Source: Ruegeria marisrubri (lineage in GTDB: Bacteria; Pseudomonadota; Alphaproteobacteria; Rhodobacterales; Rhodobacteraceae). From it: a stretch of DNA of 64,000 nucleotides. The notes beneath the pieces are model-generated. The model was not told the DNA's origin. It was given only the letters and a program-made list of their open reading frames with translations, and searched no databases. The position numbers and the translations under genes are program-made. Shown here piece by piece: positions 48,771 to 57,413 of the stretch; position 1 is the stretch's first letter, and the number at the start of each line of letters is the position of its first letter. The stretch lies in the NCBI RefSeq assembly GCF_001507595.1, contig NZ_LQBQ01000001.1:744001-808000 (forward strand). The letters are read 5' to 3'.

Positions 48771-50069
48771 TCAAGCAGCCGCAAGCCGCTCGGACAGGTC
48801 GGTCGCACGCCCTCCGGTGCGCAGCAGAGACCAGACCTCACCCGCCAAATCCGCACCGACCAGCTTCGCGGCCTTCTCGCGAACACGCTCCTCGCGCTCG
48901 CTCAGGGAAAGCGGAGCTTGCAGATCATGTGTCGCCTCGCGCCGTATTCCGTCCCGTCGAAGCAATGAAAGATGCGCCTGCGTTTCCGACAGGTTTTCAT
49001 CTGCCTCGACCGTGATCCGCTCCCGCAAAGACATCAGCCGCGGGTCGGCGCAGACGGCATCGGAATAGCTCTCCAGCCTTGCGGTGTCGTGACCCAGGGC
49101 CTGCATGGCGATGACAGTGCGATAGGAAAACTTGGCGCCCAGCCCCGTCGTCGGCGCGGGCTGATTGCACACGCTCATCCAACGAGGATGCGTCCTGACC
49201 TTGATTTCAGCGACCTCCGGTTCGGCAATATCCAGCTTCAACGCCGCCTCGAGCGCCGCATGCAGACCGTGGCAGCAGGCGTGGAACTTGTGGCTGACGG
49301 ATTCGAACAGCCATTCCTCGCCCAGACCTTCAAGCGCCGAATCCCTGTTGTTTTCCCCGTGATGGGTCGCACCAAAGCCGAAGGGGCCTTCCAGGGCCTC
49401 AACGTTCGGTTCAAACCCGCGTTGCACCAACAACACCGCCTCGGTCCCGGTCGCCGCAGCCTGCCCGGCATTGTAGGGTTTGCCCATCGTGCCGAACTGC
49501 ACCTTCAGCCCGGCCGCGCGAGTAGCGGTGAGGCCAAGCGCCCTCTGCAACTGGGGTACGCTCAGGCCAGCCAGTCGCCCCGCCGCGGCGGCCGCGCCGA
49601 AGGCCCCGGCCGTTGCCGTCTGATGGAACCCCGCCTGGTAGTGACCGCGGCCCAACCAGAGCCCGACACGAATCGAAACCTCCATCCCCACAAGCGCCGC
49701 CTCAAGCAGCTCGACCAGCATTCGGTCATTCCATTCAGCCACCGCCAGAGCCGCCGGAATGACGGCGACCGATGGGTGTCCGATATGCGCGAAATGCGTG
49801 TCGTCATAGTCCAGCGCATGCGAGATGGTACCGTTGACCAGCGCCGCCGCCCGCATCGGCGCCGCGCCCTGCCCGAACAACCGGGCCTGTGGGGTTCCGC
49901 CCTCGTCCAGAACCATGCCGCGCACGATCCGCGACACCGGCTCGTCCGCGCCCGCCCGGCCGACCGCCAGCCAGTCCAATAGCGACAGCGATGCCACCAT
50001 CCGGGCCTGAGCCGTGGTCGAAACCGGCCCGACTGCAAACTCGGCCAATATTTGGGAAAGATCAGTCAT
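48771..50069 (-). CDS. MmgE/PrpD family protein
   Basis: A 432-residue member of the MmgE/PrpD family, which includes 2-methylcitrate dehydratase and related dehydratases or isomerases. Typical features are SLLDWLAVGRAG, NGTISHALDYDDTHF near residue 78, HIGHPSVAVIPAALAVAE, GYHQAGFHQTATAGAFGAAAAA and HKFHACCHGLHAALEA. No methylcitrate-cycle genes are nearby and the sequence does not resolve the substrate, so a general dehydratase call is safest. It has no signal peptide. Confidence 0.88.
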   Translation of the reverse strand: MTDLSQILAEFAVGPVSTTAQARMVASLSLLDWLAVGRAGADEPVSRIVRGMVLDEGGTPQARLFGQGAAPMRAAALVNGTISHALDYDDTHFAHIGHPSVAVIPAALAVAEWNDRMLVELLEAALVGMEVSIRVGLWLGRGHYQAGFHQTATAGAFGAAAAAGRLAGLSVPQLQRALGLTATRAAGLKVQFGTMGKPYNAGQAAATGTEAVLLVQRGFEPNVEALEGPFGFGATHHGENNRDSALEGLGEEWLFESVSHKFHACCHGLHAALEAALKLDIAEPEVAEIKVRTHPRWMSVCNQPAPTTGLGAKFSYRTVIAMQALGHDTARLESYSDAVCADPRLMSLRERITVEADENLSETQAHLSLLRRDGIRREATHDLQAPLSLSEREERVREKAAKLVGADLAGEVWSLLRTGGRATDLSERLAAA

Positions 50070-50106
50070 GCGCGCAGTCTAGCGCCGACCGCGGGCGGGT
50101 AAAGCC

Positions 50107-50553
50107 TCAGCCATAGAGTTCGGCGGCCCGTTGTTCAAAAGCTCGCACGATTCGGTGCATCGCTTCGTTGAACACGACGCCGATGATCCCCTGAAGAACA
50201 GCGTTCTTGAACTCAAAATCCACGTGGAACGAGACATTGCACCCACCGTCGGGCGCGTCCTCGAAGGACCAGTCGGATTTCATGTACTTGAACGGGCCAT
50301 CCAGATAGACGGTGTCGATCCGCCTGTCCTTGGGAAACAGGGTCACCCGGCTGCCGAAACGCTCGCGGAACACCTTGAAGGAAATGACGAGATCGGCCTC
50401 CATCACCTGCGCCTCGCCCTGCGCATAGGTGCGTCGGATCCGGGCCGCGGCGCACCAAGGCAGGAATTGCGGATACTTGGCCACGTCCGCGACCAGATCG
50501 TACATCTGCTGGGCAGAGTAAGGCAGGTGGCGGGTTTCCGAATGGGTAGGCAT
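50107..50553 (-). CDS. Coq10/RatA-type START domain protein
   Basis: A 148-residue START/Bet v1-fold protein of the Coq10 (ubiquinone-binding) family. Typical features are LPYSAQQMYDLVADVAKYPQFLPWC, DTVYLDGPFKYMKSDWSFED and a C-terminal NAVLQGIIGVVFNEAMHRIVRAFE helix. Members bind ubiquinone and support respiration, or in E. coli RatA affect ribosomes; the former fits here. The ATG at 50553 gives the family-like start. It is divergent from hpt. Confidence 0.9.
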   Translation of the reverse strand: MPTHSETRHLPYSAQQMYDLVADVAKYPQFLPWCAAARIRRTYAQGEAQVMEADLVISFKVFRERFGSRVTLFPKDRRIDTVYLDGPFKYMKSDWSFEDAPDGGCNVSFHVDFEFKNAVLQGIIGVVFNEAMHRIVRAFEQRAAELYG

Positions 50554-50625
50554 CAGGACCGGTGATTTTGCATGACAACGGCGCGTCATGTCGTATGTTG
50601 CGCGCAAAAGATCAAGGGGGCACCG

Positions 50626-51168
50626 ATGAGCCAACGCGCATATGTGATAGATGAGATGATCTCGGCCAAGGCCATCGCGGCCCGGATCGAGGAGCTGTGC
50701 CGCGAAATCACCGATGAATTCGGCGATACCGACAAACTGGTCGTCGTAGGCCTGCTGCGCGGCAGCTTCGTGTTCATCGCCGATCTGGTGCGCGAACTCG
50801 ACCTTCCGATCGAGGTGGATTTCCTCGAGGCATCCTCGTACGGAGACGCCATGGAAAGCAGCCGCGAGGTGCGCATTCTCAAGGATTTGCGCGGTGCGAT
50901 CGAAGGGCGCGACGTGCTGGTCGTCGAAGACATCGTGGATACCGGACACACGTTGAACCACGTCACCCGCCTGTTGCTCAGCCGCAAGCCCAGTCGGTTG
51001 AAGTCCATCGCACTGCTCGACAAGCCCAGCCGGCGCGAGGTCGATTTCCGCTCGGACTGGATCGGGTTCGAGATCCCCGACGAATTCGTCGTCGGATACG
51101 GCATCGACTATGCGCAGCGGAACAGGAACCTGCCCTATATCGGCAAGGTGCGTTTCCCAAGCGAATAG
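50626..51168 (+). CDS. hpt: Hypoxanthine phosphoribosyltransferase
   Basis: A 180-residue purine salvage enzyme that makes IMP or GMP from hypoxanthine or guanine and PRPP. The PRPP-binding motif [14 protein letters not shown] lies at 97-110, with [12 protein letters not shown] for the first phosphate loop and [15 protein letters not shown] near the end. The ATG at 50626 is the family-like start after GGGGG. It is followed 16 bases later by a small membrane protein gene. Confidence 0.94.
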   Translation: MSQRAYVIDEMISAKAIAARIEELCREITDEFGDTDKLVVVGLLRGSFVFIADLVRELDLPIEVDFLEASSYGDAMESSREVRILKDLRGAIEGRDVLVVEDIVDTGHTLNHVTRLLLSRKPSRLKSIALLDKPSRREVDFRSDWIGFEIPDEFVVGYGIDYAQRNRNLPYIGKVRFPSE

Positions 51169-51184
51169 GCTGGACGCACCGGGC

Positions 51185-51352
51185 ATGAATATCCGTCACC
51201 TCCTGCGAATGTCGAAATGGGCCCGCAATCCGCCCTCCGAGCGGCGGGTGAAGTTCGTTTTCGGCGTGCTTCTCGCCTGCCTGCTGATCGCGGGCATCGA
51301 GTATCTTGGCTGGTGGCCGGAATGGGCGCGGGTGCAATCCCTGCGCCCCTAG
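51185..51352 (+). CDS. Small membrane protein
   Basis: A 55-residue protein: a basic N-terminus (RHLLRMSKWARNPPSERR), one membrane helix (VKFVFGVLLACLLIAGIEYL) and a short GWWPEWARVQSLRP tail. The orientation by positive charge is N-terminus inside. No named family is recognised, although similar short proteins are common in Rhodobacteraceae genomes. It lies just after hpt on the same strand. Confidence 0.65.
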   Translation: MNIRHLLRMSKWARNPPSERRVKFVFGVLLACLLIAGIEYLGWWPEWARVQSLRP

Positions 51353-51436
51353 GCCCGAGCATCACGTTTCCTCAAAGGCTAGACGCAGGCCCATCACGCC
51401 GATACCGTCGCGCTATTGGTATTGGAGAATTGTGAA

Positions 51437-51790
51437 ATGTTCAGGTTCATAGTTTCGTTTCTGGCTGTGCTGTCGGTTGTCTTGGCTACGGGAGTTGCCG
51501 AGGCCAAGGACAAGGGCAACAACAAGGGCAAAGGTCCCGACAAGGTCAAAGTGGACAAGGGGCAAGGCCCTAAGGCCGTTCCACCCGGTCAGGTCAAACG
51601 ATACACCCGAGGCGCCAAACTTCCGAACGATCTGAACTTCGACTACATCGATGACCTCGACGACTGGAAGCTCAAGCCACTTCCGCCGGGGCAACGTTAC
51701 ATCAAGATCGACAACGAGATCGTATCCATTGCGGAGGACACCAAGACCGTCATCGATGCGGTTGGCATCGTCGGAGACCTGATGAAGTAG
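51437..51790 (+). CDS. Secreted RcnB-like protein
   Basis: A 117-residue protein with a Sec signal (MFRFIVSFLAVLSVVLATGVAEA). The mature part opens with a highly basic Lys/Gly-rich stretch (KDKGNNKGKGPDKVKVDKG) and ends with a small folded part: PLPPGQRYIKIDNEIVSIAED and TKTVIDAVGIV. The end resembles RcnB family periplasmic proteins, which influence nickel and cobalt homeostasis in E. coli; here the function is not shown. It converges on the M20 gene with 4 bases between stops. Confidence 0.75.
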   Translation: MFRFIVSFLAVLSVVLATGVAEAKDKGNNKGKGPDKVKVDKGQGPKAVPPGQVKRYTRGAKLPNDLNFDYIDDLDDWKLKPLPPGQRYIKIDNEIVSIAEDTKTVIDAVGIVGDLMK

Positions 51791-51794
51791 AAGC

Positions 51795-52937
51795 CTAACC
51801 TGTGAGTTGGCGGGCGGCTGTCAGGAAGATATCTGCACCGACAGCAATCAGGTCATCGGGGAAGTCATAATCCGGGTTGTGAAGCTGCGGATGTTCTTCC
51901 CCTGCCCCCAGCCAGAACATGGCCGCCTTTGCGCCTTTTGCAAACTGGCCGAAATCCTCCGAAAACTTCTGCGGCTTTTCCGACAGGCGCAACGGCACGC
52001 CCTGAACTCTACACGCCGCCGCCAGAATCTCGACCGCGTCGGGATCATTGGTGCAGGCGTCAAACACGTCATCATACGTGATTTCGACGCCCAGGCCATC
52101 CGCTTCGGCATGCTGCCGAACCAAAGCCTCGGCATCGGCCACAAGGCGCGCCATCCTGCCGTCGGAAACCGTTCGAAGCGTCACCCAAAGCTCTCCAAAA
52201 CCCGGCGCCACGCCAAAAGTGCGTTCCCCCAATTCGGCATGTGTCAGAGTTGTCAGCGCGTATTCCGAATCCAGCTCTCCGCCCGGCCCCAATCCCGCCA
52301 AGGCCGGCATCAGCCGCGCCATGGCCTTTGCCGGCGAAAGCCCGTCCTGCGGCGCGGCCGCGTGGGACGTCTTTCCCTTTAGAACAACCCGCATCCCGCG
52401 CGAAGCGCAGTTTGCCGGCCCGGTGCAAAGCTCAACTCCTCCAAGAGCCAACCCTGGCAGATTGTGCAAGGAAAACACGTAGTCGGTCGCGACATTCCGA
52501 AATTTGGGGTCGGCCCGATAGGCCAAGGCCCCTTTCCCGGTTTCCTCGGCGGGTTGAAAAATCAGTACGATTCTACCCCGCGTCGGCCTCTGCCGCGCCA
52601 GTTCTTCGGCCACGCCCAAGACAATCGTCATGTGCCCGTCATGGCCGCAAAGATGCCCTTTGCCGGGAACACGCGAAACGTAGGGCGCGTCGGAAACCTC
52701 CTGAATGGGCAAGGCATCGAGTTCACAGCGGATGCCCACGCTCGGCCCTTCCTCGCCGCTATCAAAAACGGCCGCCACCCCGTGCCCACCAATACCGGTA
52801 ACGATTTCTTCGGGCCGGTATTGACTGAGCAATTCGGCGATGCGGGCCGCGGTTTTTTCTTCCTGCCCGGAAACTTCCGGATACTGATGCAACTCGTGGC
52901 GCAGTGCTGTCAGACGCGCCAACGTCTCAGGCGTCAT
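51795..52937 (-). CDS. M20-family metallo-amidohydrolase
   Basis: A 380-residue enzyme of the M20D aminoacylase/hippurate hydrolase type, which removes acyl groups from amino acids or hydrolyses similar amides. Metal-binding residues are Cys97, His99 and His102 in [14 protein letters not shown], and Glu131-Glu132 in [13 protein letters not shown]. The dimerisation lid is in the middle third. It overlaps lipA by 4 bases, which implies co-transcription, although no metabolic link to lipoate is obvious. Confidence 0.9.
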   Translation of the reverse strand: MTPETLARLTALRHELHQYPEVSGQEEKTAARIAELLSQYRPEEIVTGIGGHGVAAVFDSGEEGPSVGIRCELDALPIQEVSDAPYVSRVPGKGHLCGHDGHMTIVLGVAEELARQRPTRGRIVLIFQPAEETGKGALAYRADPKFRNVATDYVFSLHNLPGLALGGVELCTGPANCASRGMRVVLKGKTSHAAAPQDGLSPAKAMARLMPALAGLGPGGELDSEYALTTLTHAELGERTFGVAPGFGELWVTLRTVSDGRMARLVADAEALVRQHAEADGLGVEITYDDVFDACTNDPDAVEILAAACRVQGVPLRLSEKPQKFSEDFGQFAKGAKAAMFWLGAGEEHPQLHNPDYDFPDDLIAVGADIFLTAARQLTG

Positions 52938-53884
52938 ACCTTGCCCAGTTTCTTGTTCCGCGCCTCACGCAGGCGGGCGAAATCATTGCCCGCGTGGTAT
53001 GACGACCGGGTCAACGGCGTGGCCGACACCATCAGGAAACCTTTGCCATAAGCGGCTTTTTCGTAGGCGGCGAACTCCTCCGGGGTGACAAACCGATCGA
53101 CAGCGTGGTGCTTCGGCGTCGGCTGCAGGTACTGACCGATGGTCAGAAAATCGATATCGGCCGCCCGCATGTCGTCCATCACCTGGCGGACCTGCTGCTC
53201 GTTCTCGCCCAGGCCGACCATGATGCCCGACTTGGTGAACATCGAAGGATCCAGTTCCTTGACGCGCTGCAACAGGCGCAACGAATGGAAATAGCGCGCG
53301 CCGGGACGTACCTCGGGATACAGGCCCGGCACGGTTTCAAGATTGTGGTTGAACACGTCCGGCTTGGCCTCGACCACAATCTCCAGAACCGACGGATCGC
53401 ATTTCAGGAAATCAGGCGTCAGAACCTCGATCGTCGTCTTGGGAGAGCGGTGGCGCACCGCCCGGATCGTCTGGGCAAAGTGCTCCGCGCCGCCGTCTTC
53501 CAGATCGTCGCGATCGACCGAAGTGATCACGACGTGGTTCAGCCCCAGTTTCTCGACCGCATGGGCGACCCGGCCCGGCTCGAAGGCGTCCAGCGCATCG
53601 GGGCGACCTGTGGCAATGTTGCAGAAAGTGCAGCCACGGGTGCAGATCTCGCCCATGATCATCATGGTGGCGTGACCCGCGCTCCAGCATTCGCCGACAT
53701 TGGGGCAGCCCGCCTCTTCGCAGACCGTAACCAACTTGTTGTCGCGCATGATCTTGTGCGTGTCGGCATAGCCCTTGCCGCCGGGCGCCCTGACCCGGAT
53801 CCAACTGGGTTTCTTGGGTTGCGCATTGTCCGGGCGATGCGCCTTTTCCGGGTGCCGTTGTTCGGGAATCTTAAGGTCACGCAC
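52934..53884 (-). CDS. lipA: Lipoyl synthase
   Basis: A 316-residue radical SAM enzyme that inserts two sulfurs into protein-bound octanoate. The auxiliary cluster cysteines are Cys55, Cys60 and Cys66 ([12 protein letters not shown]), and the radical SAM motif is CTRGCTFC at Cys81, Cys85 and Cys88. The family opening [19 protein letters not shown] favours the GTG start at 53884; an ATG at 53929 in the same frame is an alternative adding 15 residues. It overlaps the M20 gene. Confidence 0.95.
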   Translation of the reverse strand: MRDLKIPEQRHPEKAHRPDNAQPKKPSWIRVRAPGGKGYADTHKIMRDNKLVTVCEEAGCPNVGECWSAGHATMMIMGEICTRGCTFCNIATGRPDALDAFEPGRVAHAVEKLGLNHVVITSVDRDDLEDGGAEHFAQTIRAVRHRSPKTTIEVLTPDFLKCDPSVLEIVVEAKPDVFNHNLETVPGLYPEVRPGARYFHSLRLLQRVKELDPSMFTKSGIMVGLGENEQQVRQVMDDMRAADIDFLTIGQYLQPTPKHHAVDRFVTPEEFAAYEKAAYGKGFLMVSATPLTRSSYHAGNDFARLREARNKKLGKV

Positions 53885-54063
53885 AGGAGTTTTCCGTCGA
53901 TTTTGGTAAATTTGCGATCCCGATAACATAACGCCGGGTCAAAAGTAACACCAGTGACGCATGGCCGCTATGCATCCGGTTTCTGCGAACGCAGAAAATA
54001 GCTGCAAATCAACTCCTACCCGGCTGTTAATCCGACGATTCCTGTAGTTAGCGCGCGCAGAAT

Positions 54064-54076
54064 TTCAACTGTTGAA
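54064..54076. promoter_or_regulatory. Small palindrome upstream of the peroxiredoxin gene
   Basis: TTCAAC and GTTGAA form a perfect dyad around T, 62 bases before the peroxiredoxin ATG. It is short, and no regulator can be assigned. Confidence 0.3.
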
Positions 54077-54137
54077 GCTCAGTTAGAATCATTTTAATTC
54101 GGCCGAAGGACAACAGTGATTCATCAGGAGCCAGAAC

Positions 54138-54686
54138 ATGAAAGCCGGCGCAAAACTGCCCAACGTGACCTTCCACACCCGCGTGCGCGACGAGTCCGTC
54201 GAGGGACCGAACCCCTATCGCTGGGAAGACAAGACGACCGCCGATTATTTCGCAGGCAAGCGCGTGATCCTGTTCTCGCTGCCGGGCGCGTTCACCCCCA
54301 CCTGCTCGACCTATCAATTGCCCGGTTTCGAAAAGGGCTATGAAGAGTTCAAGGCACACGGCATCGATGAAATCTACTGCATGTCGGTGAATGACAGCTT
54401 CGTCATGAACAAGTGGGCACAGGACCAGAAGCTTGAAAACGTCAAGGTGATCCCGGACGGATCGGGCGAGTTCACCCGCAAGATGGGCATGCTGGTCGAA
54501 AAGGACAACCTGGGCTTTGGCATGCGGTCTTGGCGCTATGCTGCCATCGTCAACGACGGCGTGATCGAGGCCTGGTTCGAAGAGCCCGGCCTGATGGACA
54601 ACTGCCCCGAGGACCCCTATGGCGTTTCCTCGCCCGAGAACCTGCTGAAATACCTGGCCGAAGCGAAACAGCCCGAACTGGCCTGA
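54138..54686 (+). CDS. Peroxiredoxin (Prx5-type)
   Basis: A 182-residue thiol peroxidase that reduces hydrogen peroxide or organic peroxides. The peroxidatic cysteine is Cys56 in PGAFTPTCSTYQLPGFE, the exact signature of the Prx5/type II group, with the following KGYEEFKAHGIDEIYCMSVND. A second cysteine (Cys81 region, DEIYCMSVND) is at the conserved structural position. No signal is present, so it is cytoplasmic. It converges on an OxyR-like gene and they share a terminator region. Confidence 0.93.
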   Translation: MKAGAKLPNVTFHTRVRDESVEGPNPYRWEDKTTADYFAGKRVILFSLPGAFTPTCSTYQLPGFEKGYEEFKAHGIDEIYCMSVNDSFVMNKWAQDQKLENVKVIPDGSGEFTRKMGMLVEKDNLGFGMRSWRYAAIVNDGVIEAWFEEPGLMDNCPEDPYGVSSPENLLKYLAEAKQPELA

Positions 54687-54707
54687 GCTTCGCAAAGTTA
54701 CCTGTCA

Positions 54708-54735
54708 AGGGCCCGCATCAGCCGGGCCCTTTTTC
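54708..54735 (+). terminator. Rho-independent terminator of the peroxiredoxin gene
   Basis: AGGGCCCG (54708-54715) and CGGGCCCT (54723-54730) form an 8-bp stem followed by four T, 22 bases after the stop. The stem overlaps the last codons of the convergent LysR-type gene. Confidence 0.82.
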
Positions 54736-55692
54736 TTGCCTGCCTCGAGCACCGCTTGAAAGAGGCACTCCGGCCCGTGTTTGTTCAACAATCTCCTCCC
54801 CGACCTGTCGGATGACCCGGGTCAGGTCATCGAACCACCCGTCCCCGGACGTCGAAGCTCGCCGGACCAGACCAACCGTTCTGGCCGGTTGTGGCTCGGT
54901 AAAGCGCAGCAACCGGAGGCCCGGAACCATCTCGGACTCGGAATAGGCTGCGAGTTCAGGCATCAAGGTCAGCCCGAACCCTGCCGCAACCAGCCTGGAC
55001 AATGTGGCCAGCGAAGACGCGCCCATGTCGATGCCCGCGCTCGTCCGATCTTGGCCACAAACTTCCAGCGCCTGATCCGTCAGACAGTGACCGTCTTCCA
55101 GCAGCATCAACTGGGTGGTCTTTAGATCCGTTGGCCGCAATGCCTCGGGACTGTTTGTCAGGCTTTTGAGGCGGGATGCGCTTCCGGCCAATAGAAACCG
55201 GTCCTCGAACAGGGGTTCTTCGTGCAGCCCTTCTACCCCGGAGGGCAAGGCGAGAACCGCGGCATCAATTTCGCCCCTCCGCAACAATTCCAAAAGCCGC
55301 TCGGTTCTGGCTTCGCGGATCTGAACGCGCAGGGAAACATCCCCCGCCCTCAATGCGGCCAGAACACCTGGCAGAAGATAGGGCGCCATCGTCGGGATCA
55401 GCCCGAGCGACAGAGACCTGTGCCCGCCCGATGCATCCCTTGCAAACCGGTCTAGCCGCTCGGCCGTTTGAAGGACCTGCTGCGCAAGCCCCAACACATC
55501 ACGGCCGAGCGGCGTCAACAGGATATCGCGGGCCCGGCGTTCGAACAGCGGGCCGCCCAACATCTCCTCCAGCGCCCTGATCTGAACAGACAAGGCCGGT
55601 TGTGAAACATGGCATACCTGCGCTGCCCGGCCGAAATTCCTCTGTTCCGCGACCGCTTTGAAATATTGAAGTTGCCTAAGGGTAAAATTCAT
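54718..55692 (-). CDS. OxyR-type LysR-family transcriptional regulator
   Basis: A 324-residue LysR regulator. The N-terminal winged helix reads TLRQLQYFKAVAEQRNFGRAAQVCHVSQPALSVQIRALEE. The effector domain has the OxyR redox loop: Cys203 in LLEDGHCLTDQALEVCG and Cys212, nine residues apart as in E. coli OxyR (Cys199, Cys208), and PELAAYSESEMVPGLRLLRF near the end. This supports a peroxide sensor that oxidises to a disulfide. No catalase gene is adjacent; its neighbour on the other side is the peroxiredoxin gene, convergent. Confidence 0.9.
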   Translation of the reverse strand: MNFTLRQLQYFKAVAEQRNFGRAAQVCHVSQPALSVQIRALEEMLGGPLFERRARDILLTPLGRDVLGLAQQVLQTAERLDRFARDASGGHRSLSLGLIPTMAPYLLPGVLAALRAGDVSLRVQIREARTERLLELLRRGEIDAAVLALPSGVEGLHEEPLFEDRFLLAGSASRLKSLTNSPEALRPTDLKTTQLMLLEDGHCLTDQALEVCGQDRTSAGIDMGASSLATLSRLVAAGFGLTLMPELAAYSESEMVPGLRLLRFTEPQPARTVGLVRRASTSGDGWFDDLTRVIRQVGEEIVEQTRAGVPLSSGARGRQEKGPG

Positions 55693-55762
55693 AGGTGTTT
55701 ACTATCACTTCACACCTTGCGGGCAACTTGTCTTTATGGAAATTGCAGTCAACGCGGGAAAT

Positions 55763-56878
55763 CTAGCCGATCATTCGATCCCACTCTGCCTGCCTGTCGT
55801 AGTGTCGTTTCAACCTCTGCAAAGCGATCCGCAGCACGATCTTGCCAGAGCGCGCTGACCAGCCCATCCGTTTTTCCGTCAGTTCCAGCCCTTCCAGATA
55901 GCAGCAGCAGCGCAAGGCGACGTCACTCAGCCCCGGCCCGAGATCGGCAAGGGCATTCGCGACACGCTCGCGCGCTTCCGAGGAGCCGCCCCCACCGCTG
56001 GGCAAGCCCGCTTGCACTCCGCCTCTCAGGAAATTGTCCCAGTTTTGGGTTACCTGCGAACCGATCTGGGCCAGTTCAAAATCCTCCCGCAGCCGTTCAC
56101 CGGCCTTGACCAGCGTTTCATCCAGGAATGGCTTTCCGTCCCGATCTTTTCGCCGCGACAGGGCGATCAGCGGGCTGTCGGCCATACCATACCTCACCCG
56201 ACGCGGTCTCTGTCCGGCTCCGGCATTCTCGTGCCTCTGGGGTAGGAACGGTGTCTGCGCTTCGGCGCACCCGAATTCGTTTCGGTTGCGCGCGCGGTTT
56301 TCCGCTTCAGCCAGCAATTGGCCGAAGGCGCTGCGCCCCAGTGGCGTGATGTGATATCGCGCGATACGTCCGGGCTTGTCGCAGGCAATCCAGTCATTCA
56401 GGGCCAACGCCTGTGCGACCTGGCGGTCCACGACTGCGGTCCTGGTCGCTCCGGCCTCGCCTCCGTCACGAACGACAACCGCCTTTTCCATATCTTCGGC
56501 CACCGCCAGAACAGCACCAGCCTCGCTCAAGTGCTCCAAAACCCGCAAGGCTTCACGATTGAAAGCCTCAGTTTGCAGGGCCTTGTCTTCCGGCAGCGAT
56601 ACCGGAGTCCTCTGTCCATTCCCCGTGTCTTCACACCGTCCGGAATTTTTGCCCTCGGCGGGGAAATGAACAGCGGCAAGGGATTCCAGCGCGGCGTCAA
56701 CCAAAGGATCGTCGCGCCGCATCTCGATCCGCCGAATTTGCCGCAAGACAGTCGAAGCATGACATCCCGCCGCGCGAGCCAGATCACGGATCGACCGCCC
56801 AGTCTCAGTATGGGCCAGATAACGCTGCGCGCCCTCGGGGACCCAAGCCGGAACGGTAATTGCTGTGCTATTTTCCAT
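55763..56878 (-). CDS. DUF6456-domain helix-turn-helix protein
   Basis: A 371-residue protein. An N-terminal helix-turn-helix is visible at about 27-52 (GRSIRDLARAAGCHASTVLR), followed by a possible winged-helix segment with IARYHITPLGRSAFG near residue 170. The C-terminal half carries the alphaproteobacterial DUF6456 domain: SPLIALSRRKDRDGKPFLDETLVKAGERLREDFELAQIG and QRLKRHYDRQ near the end. It is divergent from a DUF6477 gene with 235 bases between, and a 12-bp palindrome lies in between. It is probably a transcription factor of unknown targets. Confidence 0.85.
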   Translation of the reverse strand: MENSTAITVPAWVPEGAQRYLAHTETGRSIRDLARAAGCHASTVLRQIRRIEMRRDDPLVDAALESLAAVHFPAEGKNSGRCEDTGNGQRTPVSLPEDKALQTEAFNREALRVLEHLSEAGAVLAVAEDMEKAVVVRDGGEAGATRTAVVDRQVAQALALNDWIACDKPGRIARYHITPLGRSAFGQLLAEAENRARNRNEFGCAEAQTPFLPQRHENAGAGQRPRRVRYGMADSPLIALSRRKDRDGKPFLDETLVKAGERLREDFELAQIGSQVTQNWDNFLRGGVQAGLPSGGGGSSEARERVANALADLGPGLSDVALRCCCYLEGLELTEKRMGWSARSGKIVLRIALQRLKRHYDRQAEWDRMIG

Positions 56879-56924
56879 GGTTGCTTGCCCTCGTCGACAC
56901 TGACATCACCTCAGTTCGCCAGCG

Positions 56925-56936
56925 TAACTATAGTTA
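56925..56936. promoter_or_regulatory. 12-bp perfect palindrome in the DUF6456/DUF6477 divergent region
   Basis: TAACTATAGTTA is its own reverse complement and lies 47 bases upstream of the DUF6456 start. It may be a self-regulatory operator for the DUF6456 protein; this is inference. Confidence 0.35.
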
Positions 56937-57113
56937 ACAAAACTCTACCTATGGTCGGTTTCGTTACCCGATCGTTAAAAGCCAGCGGCATCCAGCAGGA
57001 TTGATTTAAAAAGATAAACAGTTCTGAAACCACCGTGCGTTGTCTTCTGCCGGTAGTAACACCCGCTTTGGTTGTGTCTAATTCTCTCTCATCAATTCAC
57101 GAAAGGACCGCCG

Positions 57114-57413
57114 ATGCAGGATGTCATGACACAGCTTTCGACGCTTCGCCGCCCCCGCCTTTTGATCCGGGCAGCACGGATTGGGGCACGGGAATACAAC
57201 CGGGATCGCCACCTTCAGCGACTTCTCGGTTACGGAACCCTGCCGATCCCAGGTAGCGCGTTGATGAAACTGATGGATATGGAGCGACAGGTGGACGACC
57301 TGCGCCGTGAGGAGGATGCCGCCTACTCATTGGTCCGGCATCTAGATCTTCTCATCGCGTTGATGGGAGAGGCCCAGCTGTATCAAGCCAGCCGCGCCTC
57401 TCTGTATCGGTGA
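57114..57413 (+). CDS. DUF6477 family protein
   Basis: A 99-residue protein that matches the alphaproteobacterial DUF6477 family: an N-terminal TLRRPRLLIRAARIGAREYNRDRHLQRLLG segment, a LMDMERQVDDLRREEDAAYS segment and a hydrophobic C-terminal helix (LLIALMGEAQLY). GAAAGGA precedes the ATG. It is divergent from DUF6456, and its stop directly abuts the stop of the MttB-like gene. Function unknown. Confidence 0.82.
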   Translation: MQDVMTQLSTLRRPRLLIRAARIGAREYNRDRHLQRLLGYGTLPIPGSALMKLMDMERQVDDLRREEDAAYSLVRHLDLLIALMGEAQLYQASRASLYR

